64,000 nt of DNA, from positions 142,948,051-143,012,050 of the forward strand of contig CM067442.1 in the NCBI GenBank assembly GCA_034508935.3, read 5' to 3'. Made by a program: the position numbers and the translations under genes. Each line of letters opens with the position of its first letter. Within the stretch, counting starts at the first letter, position 1. This document shows positions 21,546-32,743 of this stretch, in pieces. Origin of the DNA: Berghia stephanieae. Its lineage: Eukaryota; Mollusca; Gastropoda; Nudibranchia; Aeolidiidae. Below the pieces are notes generated by a model that was given only the letters and a program-made list of their open reading frames with translations, did no database searches and was not told the DNA's origin.

Positions 21546-21989
21546 ATTCACACTCATACCCGTTCTTACAAATACTCCAATACCTAACAATAACACTTAT
21601 TAATAGGATAGAGACGCCCCCGGACACTGACACATTATTCCGCCATTTTCTCGGGCCATCGATGCCTTCGAGGGGTTATTATGGGAACATTGACCTGCTC
21701 TCTCCCATAGCGGAAACACCAAAAGTCACGCAAAGTAGGATGGATTCGATATTATATGTTTTGCGAAGTCAGTGATCAAGAAGTGGGGTGTCCGATTTTT
21801 TTGTTAAACTATGTCAAGCGACGTTATTCGTGTAAAGTTATAGGTAGGGACATTATGAACTAATTCATTCGACTCATGTGTGAATGAGTACCTGACCATA
21901 GGTAGTATTGGGTGTTATAAGTACGCTAGATGGTAAAGAGAAAATAAGTGGTTTTGGAATATGTTTATTCCTTCATTACTTCTACTACA
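21544..21989. other. No gene seen
   Basis: Nothing recognised. Confidence 0.5.
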
Positions 21990-22075
21990 GGGGGTCCCGA
22001 TGGCTGAGTTGGTAGAGCACTCGCTTCACAATAAATGGGACCGAGATCGATCCCGGGTGTAATCGAGATTTTGGC
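21990..22075 (+). mobile_element. SINE family C, head only
   Basis: GGTCCCGATGGCTGAGTTGG and GAGATCGATCCCGGGTGTAA, then the sequence leaves the family at a T/TA-rich tract. Confidence 0.7.
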
Positions 22076-22109
22076 ATTTTTTTAATATATATATATATAT
22101 ATGTATGTA

Positions 22110-22370
22110 TGTATACATTGTCGCCATAGATTCTCAACTTTGTGTTTATACATTTTCATGCAGGCCACGTCTGTAAATGAATTTTCATTTTTTTTTGATG
22201 AATAAAGTATATATTATTACTATTATTATTACTATTATTATTACTATTATTATTATTATTATTATCATTATTATCACTATTATTATCACTATTATTATCA
22301 CTATTATCACTATTATTATCACTATTATCATTACTATTATTATTAATATTACTATTATTATTAATATTAC

Positions 22371-22401
<31 letters not shown>

Positions 22402-22532
22402 GTTATTATTATCATTATTATTATCATTATCATTATTATCATTATCATTACTTCTATTATCATCATTACTATTATTATTATTATTATTATTACTATTATT
22501 ATTATTATTACTATTATTATTATTTCATTGAC
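22110..22532 (+). repeat. LINE-type 3' end followed by ATT/ACT/ATC microsatellite
   Basis: ACGTCTGTAAATGAATTTTC ... GATGAATAAAGTA resembles the 3' end of the LINE at 28,244 (ACGTCTGTACAAAAAATTTC ... GATGCAATAAAGTA). Each is followed at once by an ATT tract, here expanded and interrupted to 22,532. The microsatellite probably grew from the LINE tail. Confidence 0.7.
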
Positions 22533-22644
22533 ATTGGATAAAGTCAACCTTGTTTAAAGTCAACACCTCGTGTTGGGCCCAAGTTTTCTGGTTTTTACCA
22601 AGTGTTTTCCTTTGATGACGGATAAAATTAAAACCAACCATGCG

Positions 22645-22875
22645 GGGCAGCGTGGCTCAGAGGTACGGTCTTTGCTTCGTACCCGAAAGGTACCGAGTTC
22701 GATCCCTCGCCGCTGCGCTGTGTGACCTTGACCTGAGCAAGTCACTTCACCCTTGCTCAATTTAATTTGAGGCGTTGCACTGCGACTGGCATCCGGGTTA
22801 TTCCAGTCTTCCCTTGGAATTATAGACCCGAGAAACAAATTTCCCCTATGGGATGTATAAAGAAATTTTACTTTT
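22645..22875 (+). mobile_element. SINE family B
   Basis: Head GGGGCAGCGTGGCTCAGAGG, B box GAGTTCGATCCCTC, TTCCAGTCTTCCCTTGGAAT near the end. Confidence 0.8.
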
Positions 22876-23296
22876 TTAAATTATAATTAATTTTAAAGTC
22901 CTTCTGGTCCGTAGGTGTTGGTTTAATCGTGATTCCATTGTACACTACAATTGCAAAAGTATTAATTCACATAAGACAAAGATTAAGACATTTAGCAAAT
23001 ACCGTAATGGGCTTCAAAGCAAACGAGTGGGCGAATTAATCATAATTACGATGTCCTTACAACAGACAGGAATGTTTGCCTTTGGAATTAATGATGTTGA
23101 TTTTAATTCCTTTCGTCTTACGATTGGATGTAGCTATAGGGAGAATTCCCGATCGATGAATATTATAATAAAACTGCTGACACTGACAGTGACTGAAGAT
23201 CTCGTAAGCTTGAAGGTGAAGGGAGGCAATCATTGATATTTTGATGGGTGTAATTAGAAATGATTCGATTATCTCCCCTTTATTACATTCTTATAG
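22876..23296. other. No gene seen
   Basis: AT-rich, without recognised repeats. Confidence 0.5.
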
Positions 23297-23298
23297 TA

Positions 23299-23480
23299 TA
23301 GATAGTTCGCAGTTGACGTCAATCAGGTCTTTGTTATTGTTTTTTGCCATCCGCGTATATTAGGGATTCTCAATAAACTGTATTAACCAGACTATAAACG
23401 TTCATGGTTACAGTTTTGTGTGTTGGTCCGTTATACTTCAGGATGGTAATGTTATTAGCTTCTTAGTCAAGTGCATACGA
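23299..23480 (-). mobile_element. MITE D, right end lost in a CT repeat
   Basis: Left terminus TATAGATAGTTCGCAGTTGA, internal TTTTTGCCATCCGCG. It is followed by (CT)n and (CA)n at about 23,486-23,590. Confidence 0.65.
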
Positions 23481-23484
23481 TTAA

Positions 23485-23546
<62 letters not shown>

Positions 23547-23710
23547 ACACACACACACACACACACACTCACACACACACTCACACACACTTCAAGACCC
23601 TTGGGTAACATAAGCTCAAGATGAGTTGGATAATAGGTAAAAAAAAAAGAAGTAGTAGATGATAGCAGAAAATTCCTATATCAGATCATCTCCCAAAACT
23701 ACTATAACTA

Positions 23711-23901
23711 TAGATAGATCAAAGTTACCGTCACTCAAGCCTTTTGTTGTTTTTTGCCATCCGAGTTTATGAGTAATCCTCACCAAACTGTATTAAGTAT
23801 TAACTAGACTATAAACGTTCAAGGTTACATAGTTGTGTGTTGGTCCGTTGTACTTCCGGATGGCAATGTTGTGAGCCTCTTAGCCAAGCCAACACTATCT
23901 A
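23711..23901 (-). mobile_element. MITE family D
   Basis: Full, TA-flanked reverse copy: TAGATAGATCAAAGTTACCG to CCAACACTATCTA. Confidence 0.72.
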
Positions 23902-24002
23902 TACATTTGGTTTCTCTTCGGCAGGGATAGGACATGTTTTTGTTTTGTTTTTAATGATAGCCTAAATAAGCTCTAAAGACACCAGCAAAACATCATCTTT
24001 TT

Positions 24003-24892
24003 ATGTTTTTATGTTTTTAAGGGTTTTACGGCGCTTGAAAAACATTAAGGTCATATCAGCGCCAGTAAAAAGGAAGAAAATGGGATAGTAACAAGTTCTA
24101 GAATTACAATTATAGGACCCAAGAAAAAGTAAGACATAGGGGAACTGGGAACAAATAGGGATCAGGTGTAGATTCCAAGAGCATGCCACCAATGCACTTA
24201 GTTTGTTTGTTTGTTTGTTTGATGCTTTAGGTCTCTTCCAACACAATTGAGGTTATATGAGAGACCGCTGAAACAAAAAACAAGCAATCTAACAAAAATC
24301 GTACAAATGTAAATCAAAATCATAACCTATAGATATCATAAGCTAAATTATAAATAACCAAGAACAAACAGGCAGAAGATTTACAGCAAAAAAAAATATC
24401 CCCTGTCAAAAATACAATCACAAACCAAAGAAGCAGGATAGGCTAGTAAAGAGAGGAAGAAACGACATCACTATCGGATCGTACACCCATGCGAACATCA
24501 TAGGTATATGATTCAAGGGTGATGCTCCCATCCAACCACCCGCGCACTTAGTTTGAGATCACCTATAAGTCTCATCCAGACACAAGCACAAAATCCAACA
24601 AAGAGGAATACACTCAAATGCTTGCATTATACATTAAAGATAAATATAATAACACATAACAGAGAGATGATTTACATGGAAAAAAATATCATCTCCCAAA
24701 ACAATAACTATGCATTTGACTGTTTCCCTCCCAGTCAAGGACTCCGGCCAGGGTCGGGACAAAACCGAGCAATGTCACACCAAGACAAAGACAGAAAGCA
24801 AGTTGGAAAACAGATATAAGGGGATATAAGACACGGTAAGTACCTCGCTGCCCACTGTGGGAGGTCAGGATCCCCACCCAGAAACATCATCT
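24003..24892 (-). mobile_element. Retroposon I interrupted by retroposon J
   Basis: The 3' tail and hairpin (TTTTAAGGGTTTTACGGCGC) lie at the 24,003 end and the 5' start (minus strand CTGGGTGGGGATCCTGACC) at 24,892. Family J sits inside, with a 12-bp duplication of family I sequence. Confidence 0.82.
24206..24543 (-). mobile_element. Retroposon family J with 12-bp target duplication
   Basis: Flanked by GCACTTAGTTTG at 24,194-24,205 and 24,544-24,555. The minus strand begins GCGGGTGGTTGGATGGGAGC and ends with a stem-loop (AGAGACC and GGTCTCT arms at 24,260-24,266 and 24,230-24,236) and an (AAAC)n tail. The second copy is at 31,722. Sister family of I. Confidence 0.82.
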
Positions 24893-25102
24893 TTCAACTA
24901 AGAACAATAAACAACTGTTCAACAGCCATTTAAGCAAAATTACAAAAGACACATCCCCTTCCTGCCCCTTATGTCAACACCCCAATGAAACAGTAACAGT
25001 AACACACCACTAGATTGAATGTCAACCTCTTGAAGACCTGAGATGCACATTCCTCTCACCAAATCCAAGCATCAGTAACACATTTTATAGTCACCTGGAA
25101 CA
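24893..25102. other. No clear feature
   Basis: May be the upstream body of retroposon O, but with one copy this cannot be decided. Confidence 0.4.
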
Positions 25103-25195
25103 ACTACAAAAGACGTCTAACTTCTCCGTCATGGTGCAAGACCGAAGGGCTAGAGTTCAGGTGGTCACTGGTTCGGATAAGCAAGTTTTGTTGTT
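25103..25195 (+). mobile_element. Retroposon O, 3' end
   Basis: ACTACAAAAGACGTCTAACT ... GGTTCGGATAAGCAAG matches the 17,020-17,108 insert in the other orientation. Confidence 0.65.
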
Positions 25196-25339
25196 TTTAA
25201 GGGTTCACGGCGCTTGCAGCACATTGAGGTCATATCAGCGCCAATAAATAGGAAGAGGAATAAAATGGGATAGTTTTGTTTGTTTGAGGGTTTTACGGCG
25301 CTTCCAACACATTTAGGTTATATCAGCGCCAGTAATAAG
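25196..25339 (-). mobile_element. Two adjacent 3' ends of retroposon I
   Basis: Two hairpin-bearing 3' segments lie side by side (25,196-25,272 and 25,273-25,339). The second is cut by the hAT-like element at 25,340 and resumes at 27,597. Confidence 0.75.
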
Positions 25340-25539
25340 CAGGGGTGAGAATGACTGGTCACAAAAAAGGAGGAAATTTTTCATCGTGAAGATCATGACC
25401 CATCCATGCGACCATAACCTATAAATTTGAATTTCACTCAAATTTACTGAGATGCGATCCAAAATTTGTCTTGCAGCAAGTTCTAACACGACTCGGTGGA
25501 ATTTCAAAAGTTGAAAGTGTACTTACAACATTTGGTGGT

Positions 25540-26785
25540 TGTAGTAGGGATAATGATGTGGTGGCGGTTGTAGTAATAGCAGGGGTAGGGATGATGTGGT
25601 AGTGATTGTAGTAGTAGTATGGATGATTGTGTGGTGGTGGTTGTAGTAGCTGTGGTGGGAATGATGATGTGGTGGTAGTTGTAGTAGTAGTGGTGGTAGG
25701 GATGATATTGTGGTGGTTGTAGTAGCAGTGGTGGTAGGGATGATGGTTTGGTGGTGGTTGTAGTAGTGGTGGTGGTAGGGATGATGTGGTGGTTGTAGTA
25801 GTAGTGGTGGTAGGGATGATGTTGTGGTGGTTGTAGTAGTAGTGGTGGTAGGGATGATGGTTTGGTGGTTGTAGTAGTAGTGGTGGTGGGGATGATGTGG
25901 TGGTTGTAGTAGTAGTGGTGGTAGGGATGATGTTGTGGTGGTTGTAGTAGTAGTGGTAGTAGGGATGATGGTTTGGTGGTTGTAGTAGTAGTGGTCGTAG
26001 GAATGATGATGTGGTGGTTGTAGTAAGTAGTGGTGGTAGGGATGATGTTGTGGTGGTTGTAGTAGTAGTGGTGGTAGGGATGATGGTTTGGTGGTTGTAG
26101 TAGTAGTGGTGGTAGGGATGATGTTGTGGTGGTTGTAGTAGTAGTGGTGGTAGGGATGATGGTTTGGTGGTTGTAGTAGTAGTGGTGGTAGGGATGATGG
26201 TTTGGTGGTGATTGTAGTAGTAGTGGTGGTAGGGATGATGGTTTGGTGGTTGTAGTAGTAGTGGTGGTTGTAGTAGTAGTGGTGGTAGGGATGATGGTTT
26301 GGTGGTTGTAGTAGTAGTGGTGGTAGGGATGATGTTGTGGTGGTTGTAGTAGTAGTGGTGGTAGGGATGATGGTTTGGTGGTTGTAGTAGTAGTGGTGGT
26401 AGGGATGATGGTTTGGTGGTGATTGTAGTAGTAGTGGTGGTAGGGATGATGGTTTGGTGGTTGTAGTAGTAGTGGTGGTTGTAGTAGTAGTGGTGGTAGG
26501 GATGATGGTTTGGTGGTTGTAGCAGTAGTGGTGGTAGGGATGATGATGTAGTGGTTGTAGTAGTAGTGGTGGTAGGGATGATGATGTAGTGGTGGTGGGG
26601 ATGATGATATGATGGTGGTTGTAGTAGTGGTAGTAGGGTTGATGATGTGGTGGTAGTTGTTGTAGTGGTGGTGGTAGGGATGATGTGGTGCTATTTGTAG
26701 TAGTAGTGGTGGTAGGGATGATGATGTGGTGGTGATTGTAATAGTAGTGGTGGTAGAGATGTTGATGTAGTGGTTTTGGTGAGTG
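25540..26785. repeat. TAG/TGG/GAT minisatellite, 1.2 kb
   Basis: Units of about 36-40 bp (GTTGTAGTAGTAGTGGTGG then TAGGGATGATGGTTTGGTG) with higher-order variants. It lies wholly inside the hAT-like element. A related tract is at 34,910-35,240. Confidence 0.92.
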
Positions 26786-27021
26786 TTTTTTTATTCAGTG
26801 ATGATAATAGCAATTGTCAAAAAGGAAGAACATTTCTCGGTCTATCGATCAAACACAAGCAAAGAAACCTAGTAGTTAGTCAGCTTATAAATACAACCCA
26901 AGAATCTCTCAAATTTAAAGCCATAAGGTAAAAAGAAAAAAGATTAAACTAAGCCAACCACCATTGCTTTGTTCTAATATATCATCTCTATACTAGATGA
27001 TTTAATGTGGTTGCGAAAGAA

Positions 27022-27164
27022 AGAGAGAGAGAGAGGGGGGGGGGGGGGAGGAGGAGGAGAGACTTCTTTACCAGAATAACTTATGTATTGACCTTTTGAA
27101 TTCTATATCCAAATAAAAAAAAAAAAAAACAGAGAAATAGAAAGAAAGGCAAAGGGAAAAAAAA

Positions 27165-27241
<77 letters not shown>
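27022..27241. repeat. GA and A/G-rich simple repeats
   Basis: (GA)n and G runs at 27,022-27,060, A runs near 27,114-27,172 and a long (GA)n at about 27,172-27,241. Confidence 0.95.
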
Positions 27242-27246
<5 letters not shown>

Positions 27247-27596
27247 AAGGCAATAGGTACCTACAACAGGGGGAAAAAATCCAGACCCATTTGTCCCTCC
27301 CCTTCCCTTCCAACCATCAACTAACTAATCAAAGAACACTACTGGTCTTCTGTGTCAATTGTGACATCTGGTGCCATACTGTCTGGCCCAACGTCATAAA
27401 AACGGGACCGTCACTAAATTTCACGAGACTGAGCACAGGTGTCAAAATATGACATATGACATAATGGTGATTTTGTGGTTTTGAGGAAAATGTTTGACAA
27501 GGCAAATTTGAAAAAGGAGGAAATGTGATGGGATGGGCGGAGATAAACTACCATTTAGGCGGAAATCCGCCTTTAGGCGGAAGATTCTCAGCCCTG

Positions 27597-28143
27597 AATA
27601 AGGAAGAAAATGGGATAGTAAAAAGTTCTAGCATTACAATTAAAGCACCCAAGAAAAATTAAGATGTAGGGGAACTAGGAACAAAAAGGGATCAGATGTA
27701 GATTCCAAGAGCATACCCACCCCAATTTTACTTAGTTTTAGATCACCCCTTTAAATCTATCCGACAAAGCACAAAATCCCAAAAAAGAGGAATACACTCA
27801 AATGTTGCATTATACATTAAAAATAACAAATATAACACATAAAAAGAGAGATGATTTACAAGGAAAAAAAAAAAATCTCCCAAAACAATAACGATGCATT
27901 TGACCCGTTTCCCTCCCAGCTTTGGACTCCGGCCAGGGGCCCGGAGGGAAAACCCAAAACAAAGACGGAAAGCATGTTGGAAAATTATAAGGGGAAAAAG
28001 AAGACGCATCGGTACCCCCCCGCCCATTGGGAGAAAATGGGGGTAGTAAAAAAATTTTAAGAATAACAAATACCCAAGGACGGAAAGATGTTGGGGAAAA
28101 ATTATAAGGGGATAAAAAAAGACACCCTGTTTCCCCCCTGCCC
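27597..28143 (-). mobile_element. Retroposon I, continuation up to an assembly gap
   Basis: Continues the copy interrupted at 25,339. The last 150 bases look error-prone and partly repeat themselves (GACGGAAAG occurs at about 27,965 and 28,080), as is common at contig ends. Confidence 0.7.
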
Positions 28144-28243
28144 NNNNNNNNNNNNNNNNNNNNNNNNNNNNNNNNNNNNNNNNNNNNNNNNNNNNNNNNN
28201 NNNNNNNNNNNNNNNNNNNNNNNNNNNNNNNNNNNNNNNNNNN
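28144..28243. other. Assembly gap (N)
   Basis: 100 N, a placeholder-size gap. Confidence 1.
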
Positions 28244-28978
28244 ACTACAAATACCTTGGTGTAACGATTGATGACAGGCTCAAGTGGGATGAACACTTGA
28301 AAATAATTAGGCATAAGATGTGCAGACGTACATATCTTTTATCGAAACTCTCTCAGTTTAGAATAGATAAAACCCTCTGCACATTATTTTATAGAGCAGT
28401 AATCGAAAGTGTTTTGTCATTTTGTATAACAGCTTGGGGAGGCAATTGCTTAGCAGTGGAAAGGAACAAAATAAATTCAAATATTAAAAAATCCATTAAA
28501 CGCTATATAAATGATGTTGACGATGTAGATCTTTTATACGAGAAATTTTGTATAAATAAAATTAAAATATTAAATGACCAGTATCATCCACTAAGACCAT
28601 CAATTATTATGTCGGAAAGAAGTGGTCGCCCTTTATTTCAACGAAAACAGAGAGACACCGAAAATCTTTTCTGCCGTCCAGTATTAGGCTTTATAACAAC
28701 AAGCAATAATCATTTTATATAATTATTTCTCATTTTTACTTTTAAAAAATATAAATATTAATTTATTAATTTATTTGTTTTGCAATCTTTCCAATTTTCA
28801 ATTTATAGTGACAGTTTTAACTATTTTACAGTGTTGAAATTATTCATATTATAAAGCGCAGCTCTGGTTATAGAGCTGCTCCTTTTTTATATATATACAT
28901 CCTATTTCCATTGTATTTTTATCTTATGTGTAAATTATAACACGTCTGTACAAAAAATTTCCTTTTTGGGATGCAATA

Positions 28979-28990
<12 letters not shown>
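28244..28990 (+). mobile_element. LINE fragment, C-terminal reverse-transcriptase region and 3' UTR
   Basis: Opens in frame at the gap with YKYLGVTIDDRLKWDEHL, then IESVLSFCITAWGGN, HPLRPSIIMSERSGRP and a final stop near 28,722. These are the thumb and tail blocks of jockey/CR1-type LINEs. The frame from 28,246 to 28,722 has no stop, so it is young. The 3' UTR ends GATGCAATAAAGTA and an ATT repeat (28,982-29,010). Its 5' part is lost in the gap. Confidence 0.82.
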
Positions 28991-29010
<20 letters not shown>

Positions 29011-29278
29011 AACTCCAGTAAAAAGAATCGTTTATGTGCTTACTTTTTTTTTTCCGTGTAGCAGGTGATTGTAAAATATACAGAGGATTTATAACATGCT
29101 GAATTCCGTAAATATACGGAAAATAGCAATCTTGCTACATAATCTAGCTTTATTTTTAAGTATACCATTAAAGTAATCAGAAACAGTTCAAACATTCAAA
29201 AACGTCCAAACATTTAAACATTGAGAAAATCCATTCAACTTGTATGCCATCAAAGTCTAAGGCGATTGAAAGACATTT

Positions 29279-29896
29279 GTTTTTAAGGGTTCTACGGCAC
29301 TTGCAACACATTAAGGTCATATCAGCGCTAGTAAAAAGGAAGAAAATGGGATAGTAAAAAGTTCTAGAATTACAATTAAAGCACAAAAGAAAAGGTGAGA
29401 CAAAGGGTAATTGGTTCAAATAGGTAACAGATGTAGATTCCAAGAGCACACCGTCGATTCCCTGTAAGCAAACATTCCCCTGCCATATAACAATAATGCA
29501 TAAGTTGATATTGAGCTTGCTTCACATAAAATGATGACCCAAGTACTTAGTTTGAGATCACCTAAAAGTCTCATCTAGACACAAGCACAGGTCCCAACTG
29601 AGAGGAATACACTCGAATGTTTACAAATCATATAATATAATATGTAAACTAAACATAATACAATGCATAACAGAGAGAGATGATATTACAAGGAAAAAAA
29701 TATATCTTCCAAAACTATAACTGTATATTCGACTGTTTCCCTCCCAGCCAAGGAACTACGGCCAGGGCCAGGACAAAACCAAGTAATCTCATTCCAAGAC
29801 AACGACAGGAAACAATTGGAAAACAGGTTGGGAGGATAGAAGACACAGCATGTACCTCCCTGCCCACTATGGGAGGTCAGGATCCCCACCCAGTTG
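29279..29896 (-). mobile_element. Retroposon I with 13-bp target duplication
   Basis: Flanked by TTGAAAGACATTT on both sides. An 85-bp foreign segment (about 29,455-29,540) lies inside and matches 48,588-48,690 in reverse; the partner copy at 47,390 lacks it. Confidence 0.82.
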
Positions 29897-30282
29897 AAAG
29901 ACATTTAAAAGGAATGTGGGAGAAGATTGGAGAAAGAAAATCATAATAGCAATAAACATCACAGGTAGTAACTTTTCATTTATCACAGCAATAATGAAAA
30001 CAAAAACAAAGAACATACTTTATCTGATCATCTGTCTGTCAAAGGGTATGAACCTCTCAGTGAACTGTCACATCTCCTTCCCAAGAACCTCTTCGTCATC
30101 CAACAGTTGCTATAATGCTATATCGGACAGGTATGAGAGTCTGGTCATTTCTTGCTATGTCACTCATAAATGCTCAGGCTATGACTAGATACCCATTTAC
30201 AATAGAATCGAATGGAGAAAATTTGCTGAAAAATCCCGTGATCAGATCCTCATTCACACCCAAATCGAGTGAAGCGAGACAT

Positions 30283-30491
30283 TTAAACGAATCGCTTAAA
30301 CGGTGTTAAAAACAGACTGAGTTCTTGCTTCAGTACTGCAAGATCATTCGTTTCCCAGAAATGTTCCCTACAATATATATATGAAAACGGGTAGATCTGA
30401 CCATTAAGTTTCACAAGTCGTTTGAGCATGACATAGGCCCTCATGCCTATTCGATTACATTTATTACAACTGTGGAGATGTGTGAGTCGTC
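30283..30491 (-). CDS. LRR gene exon F, terminal, cysteine module
   Basis: The acceptor TTTTTTTCTTGTTTTCAG precedes it. It enters with two bases completing a codon and runs 68 codons to a TAA. The reading includes RLTHLHSCNKCNRIGMRAY and PFSYIYCREHFW. Paired cysteines (CNKC and YIYC) suggest a metal-binding fold as in LRRC58. A second copy (46,809-47,017) differs at four residues. Confidence 0.78.
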
Positions 30492-31330
30492 CTGAAAACA
30501 AGAAAAAAATTTTAGTTATAAAAAAGTGTCGTGTTATTTAATAGAATAAATGCAACAAAAAATTAGATTTGAAATACAATTGCACCCACATGACATAAAA
30601 AGCAAAATTTTTATGCAAGCAACAAAACAGAACATTTACATTGCAGTTATATTGATAATGCGTACTACAAAATTACAAATACTCCAGCTACAGAATATTC
30701 GCCTTTTTTAAAGCAAATTTTGTTGAGAAGGAAAGTTAAGTTCCTTAGAACCTATATTCAGGCTTTTGGAGCATTTTTGGATCATGCTAAGGGCAAATTA
30801 TTTCTAAAGCTATTTAAAATGACTTTTTCCCTTGGAAACTACGAATTTTTGAAATTTAAAGTTGGCAGCTCTAAAAAAGCTATTGTATATTATATGCAGT
30901 CTTGATATATTGTTCCAATTTCGAAGACCACCCACATAAAACTGTTCATTGGGTTAGTTGGAACTTGCTTTATTGGAACAATTTCAGCTCAATGCACTAT
31001 TTCAACTAAGCAAATAATGACAAAAATAATTATAGTAATTACGACAACAACAATCATAAACAATATGAATAACAATTCTTTATTCATCTAAAAAACAGAC
31101 CTGCCACTTAGAATTTTTAAAACTCGTAGTTTTCAGGGGTGATAACATAATACACAAAAACCAATTTGTGTTTAAATACATTAAATTAGCGTTTCAAACT
31201 TTCTATTTCTAACCATCTCTGGCAAAAGTGTGCATTTAATTAAATAAAGATCCAATGTCAAATAGGACCCAACCATAGTGGTAAGAAATTTTCGTAAGAG
31301 CAGGCAGGTCTGCTAAAATGAATTGTTTAC

Positions 31331-31512
31331 CTTGCAGGTCATGTGACAGTCCACTCGTGTTCAATCCATACTCCTTGACAGCACACATGGCCATGTCAGT
31401 TAAAGACTGTGGACTTTTTCTCGGGTCGGTGGTGGTACTACTTTAACAATCTCCCAACAATCTTTTATATTGTCGCCATCCACTTGATACTTCACAAAGG
31501 TCTGGCATCTTC
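31331..31512 (-). CDS. LRR gene exon E (frameshifted)
   Basis: Acceptor ATATTTTCCACAG, donor CAAG|GTAAAC. The first half reads RCQTFVKYQVDGDNIKDCWE and the second SLTDMAMCAVKEYG. These two readings are in different frames, changing near the PPPT segment at about 31,420-31,435, so one base is gained or lost (182 bp does not fit its phases). The last codon joins exon F in frame. Confidence 0.62.
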
Positions 31513-31721
31513 CTGTGGAAAATATTAGGTTGATGAGAAAATGTCAGATGTCTGTGTCGTCAACTATTCGAGCTTTTTCCAGAGATGGACCCCAAATTCA
31601 ATTTAGCATACATAGAAAACTGCAACAGATTCTCTTCATAGCTTTAAATTTTGACAGTTTAGGAATGCTTCCATGATGTATAGAATGGTTTAAAAATTCA
31701 CAATACTTTATCAGGAATAAT

Positions 31722-32032
31722 TTTTAGTTTGTTTGTTGCTTTAGGCTCTTCCAACACAATTGAGGTTATTGAGAGACCGCTGAAACAAAAAAACAAGCAA
31801 TCCAACAAAAATAGTATAAATGTAAAATCATAACCTAAATTATAAATAACCAAGAACAAACAGGCAGAAGATTTACAGAGAAAAAAAATATCCCCTGTCA
31901 AAAATACAATCACAAACCAAAGAAACAGGATAGGCTAGTAAAGAGAAGAAGAAACGACATCACTATCGGATCGTACACCCATGCGAACATAGGTATATGA
32001 TTCAAGGGTGATGCTCCCATCCAACCACCCGC
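31722..32032 (-). mobile_element. Retroposon family J with 12-bp target duplication
   Basis: ATCAGGAATAAT at 31,710-31,721 and 32,033-32,044. Same start and stem-loop end as the 24,206 copy. Lies in the intron between exons D and E, in the sense direction of the gene. Confidence 0.82.
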
Positions 32033-32051
32033 ATCAGGAATAATGATTTGT

Positions 32052-32250
32052 CTTTGTTATTAAGGGTTTTACAGTGTTTGCAACACATTCAGGTCATTTA
32101 TTTCAACACCAGTAAAAAGGAAGAAAATGTGAAAGTAAAACAAATATAGCTTAACAACTGAAAGAACACAAGACAAATGGGGATGGGTCTAAATAAGGAA
32201 CGATGTACGAGATTACAAGAGCACTCTATCAGTATACTTTTTAGATCACC
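32052..32250 (-). mobile_element. Retroposon I, truncated, variant hairpin
   Basis: Only the 3' portion. The stem arms are AGTGTT (32,073-32,078) and AACACC (32,105-32,110) in place of the usual AGCGCC and GGCGCT. Confidence 0.7.
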
Positions 32251-32257
32251 TAAAATT

Positions 32258-32742
32258 TTGTTTATTAAGAGTTTTACGGCGCTTGCAACACATTTAGGTC
32301 ATATCAGCGCCAGTAAAAAGGAAGAGAATTGGATAGTAAATTCATTCCAGATGTACAATTAAAGACTAGAGGAAAAAGTAAGACAGAGGGGAACTCCAAG
32401 AGCATACTACCCTGGTACTTTGAGATTACCTTAAAGTCTCACCCAGACACCAGCACAAGATCCCACTTTGAGGAATACTCAAATGTTTAAAAACCACATG
32501 TTAAAAAAAATTTTTTAAACAGTATAGAACAGAGATGATTTACAAGGAAAACATATCTCCCAAAACTATAACCATACATTCAACTGTTTCCCTCCAAGCT
32601 CGGGTATACGGCCAAGGCCACGACAAAACCAAGGAATCTCATCCCAAGACAAAACAGATGTTGGAAAACATAGTGGGATAGTAGTAGACACGGCAAGTAC
32701 CTCCCTGCCCACTATGGGAGGTAAGGAGCCCCACCCAGATAT
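32258..32742 (-). mobile_element. Retroposon I
   Basis: Near full: tail at 32,258 (TTAAGAGTTTTACGGCGC), 5' start at 32,742 (GGGTGGGG on the minus strand). Confidence 0.78.
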
Positions 32743-32743
32743 C

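Larger units (their letters stand above)
25340..27596. mobile_element. hAT-like non-autonomous element, 2.26 kb
   Basis: Inverted termini CAGGGGTGAGAAT and ATTCTCAGCCCTG, bounded by AATAAG at 25,334-25,339 and 27,597-27,602. CAGGG-type ends suit the hAT superfamily, but the duplication readable here is 6 bp, not the usual 8. It contains a 1.2-kb minisatellite and GA tracts and no transposase frame. It is inserted in retroposon I, whose halves flank it. Confidence 0.75.
29105..31033. repeat. Inverted-repeat arm 1, mirror of 45,592-48,085
   Basis: Reads as the reverse complement of arm 2, including exon F, its flanking intron, a retroposon I copy and its target duplication. Arm 2 has about 690 extra bases in the intron (with MITE H). 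Arm 1 has about 85 extra bases inside retroposon I. Confidence 0.85.

Noticed and set aside
29686-29904. Recurrent open frame in retroposon I copies (LTSHSGQGG-type reading)
   Set aside because: It is seen because the copies are recent. It is broken in others, short, and has no recognised domain, so there is no sign of selection for protein.
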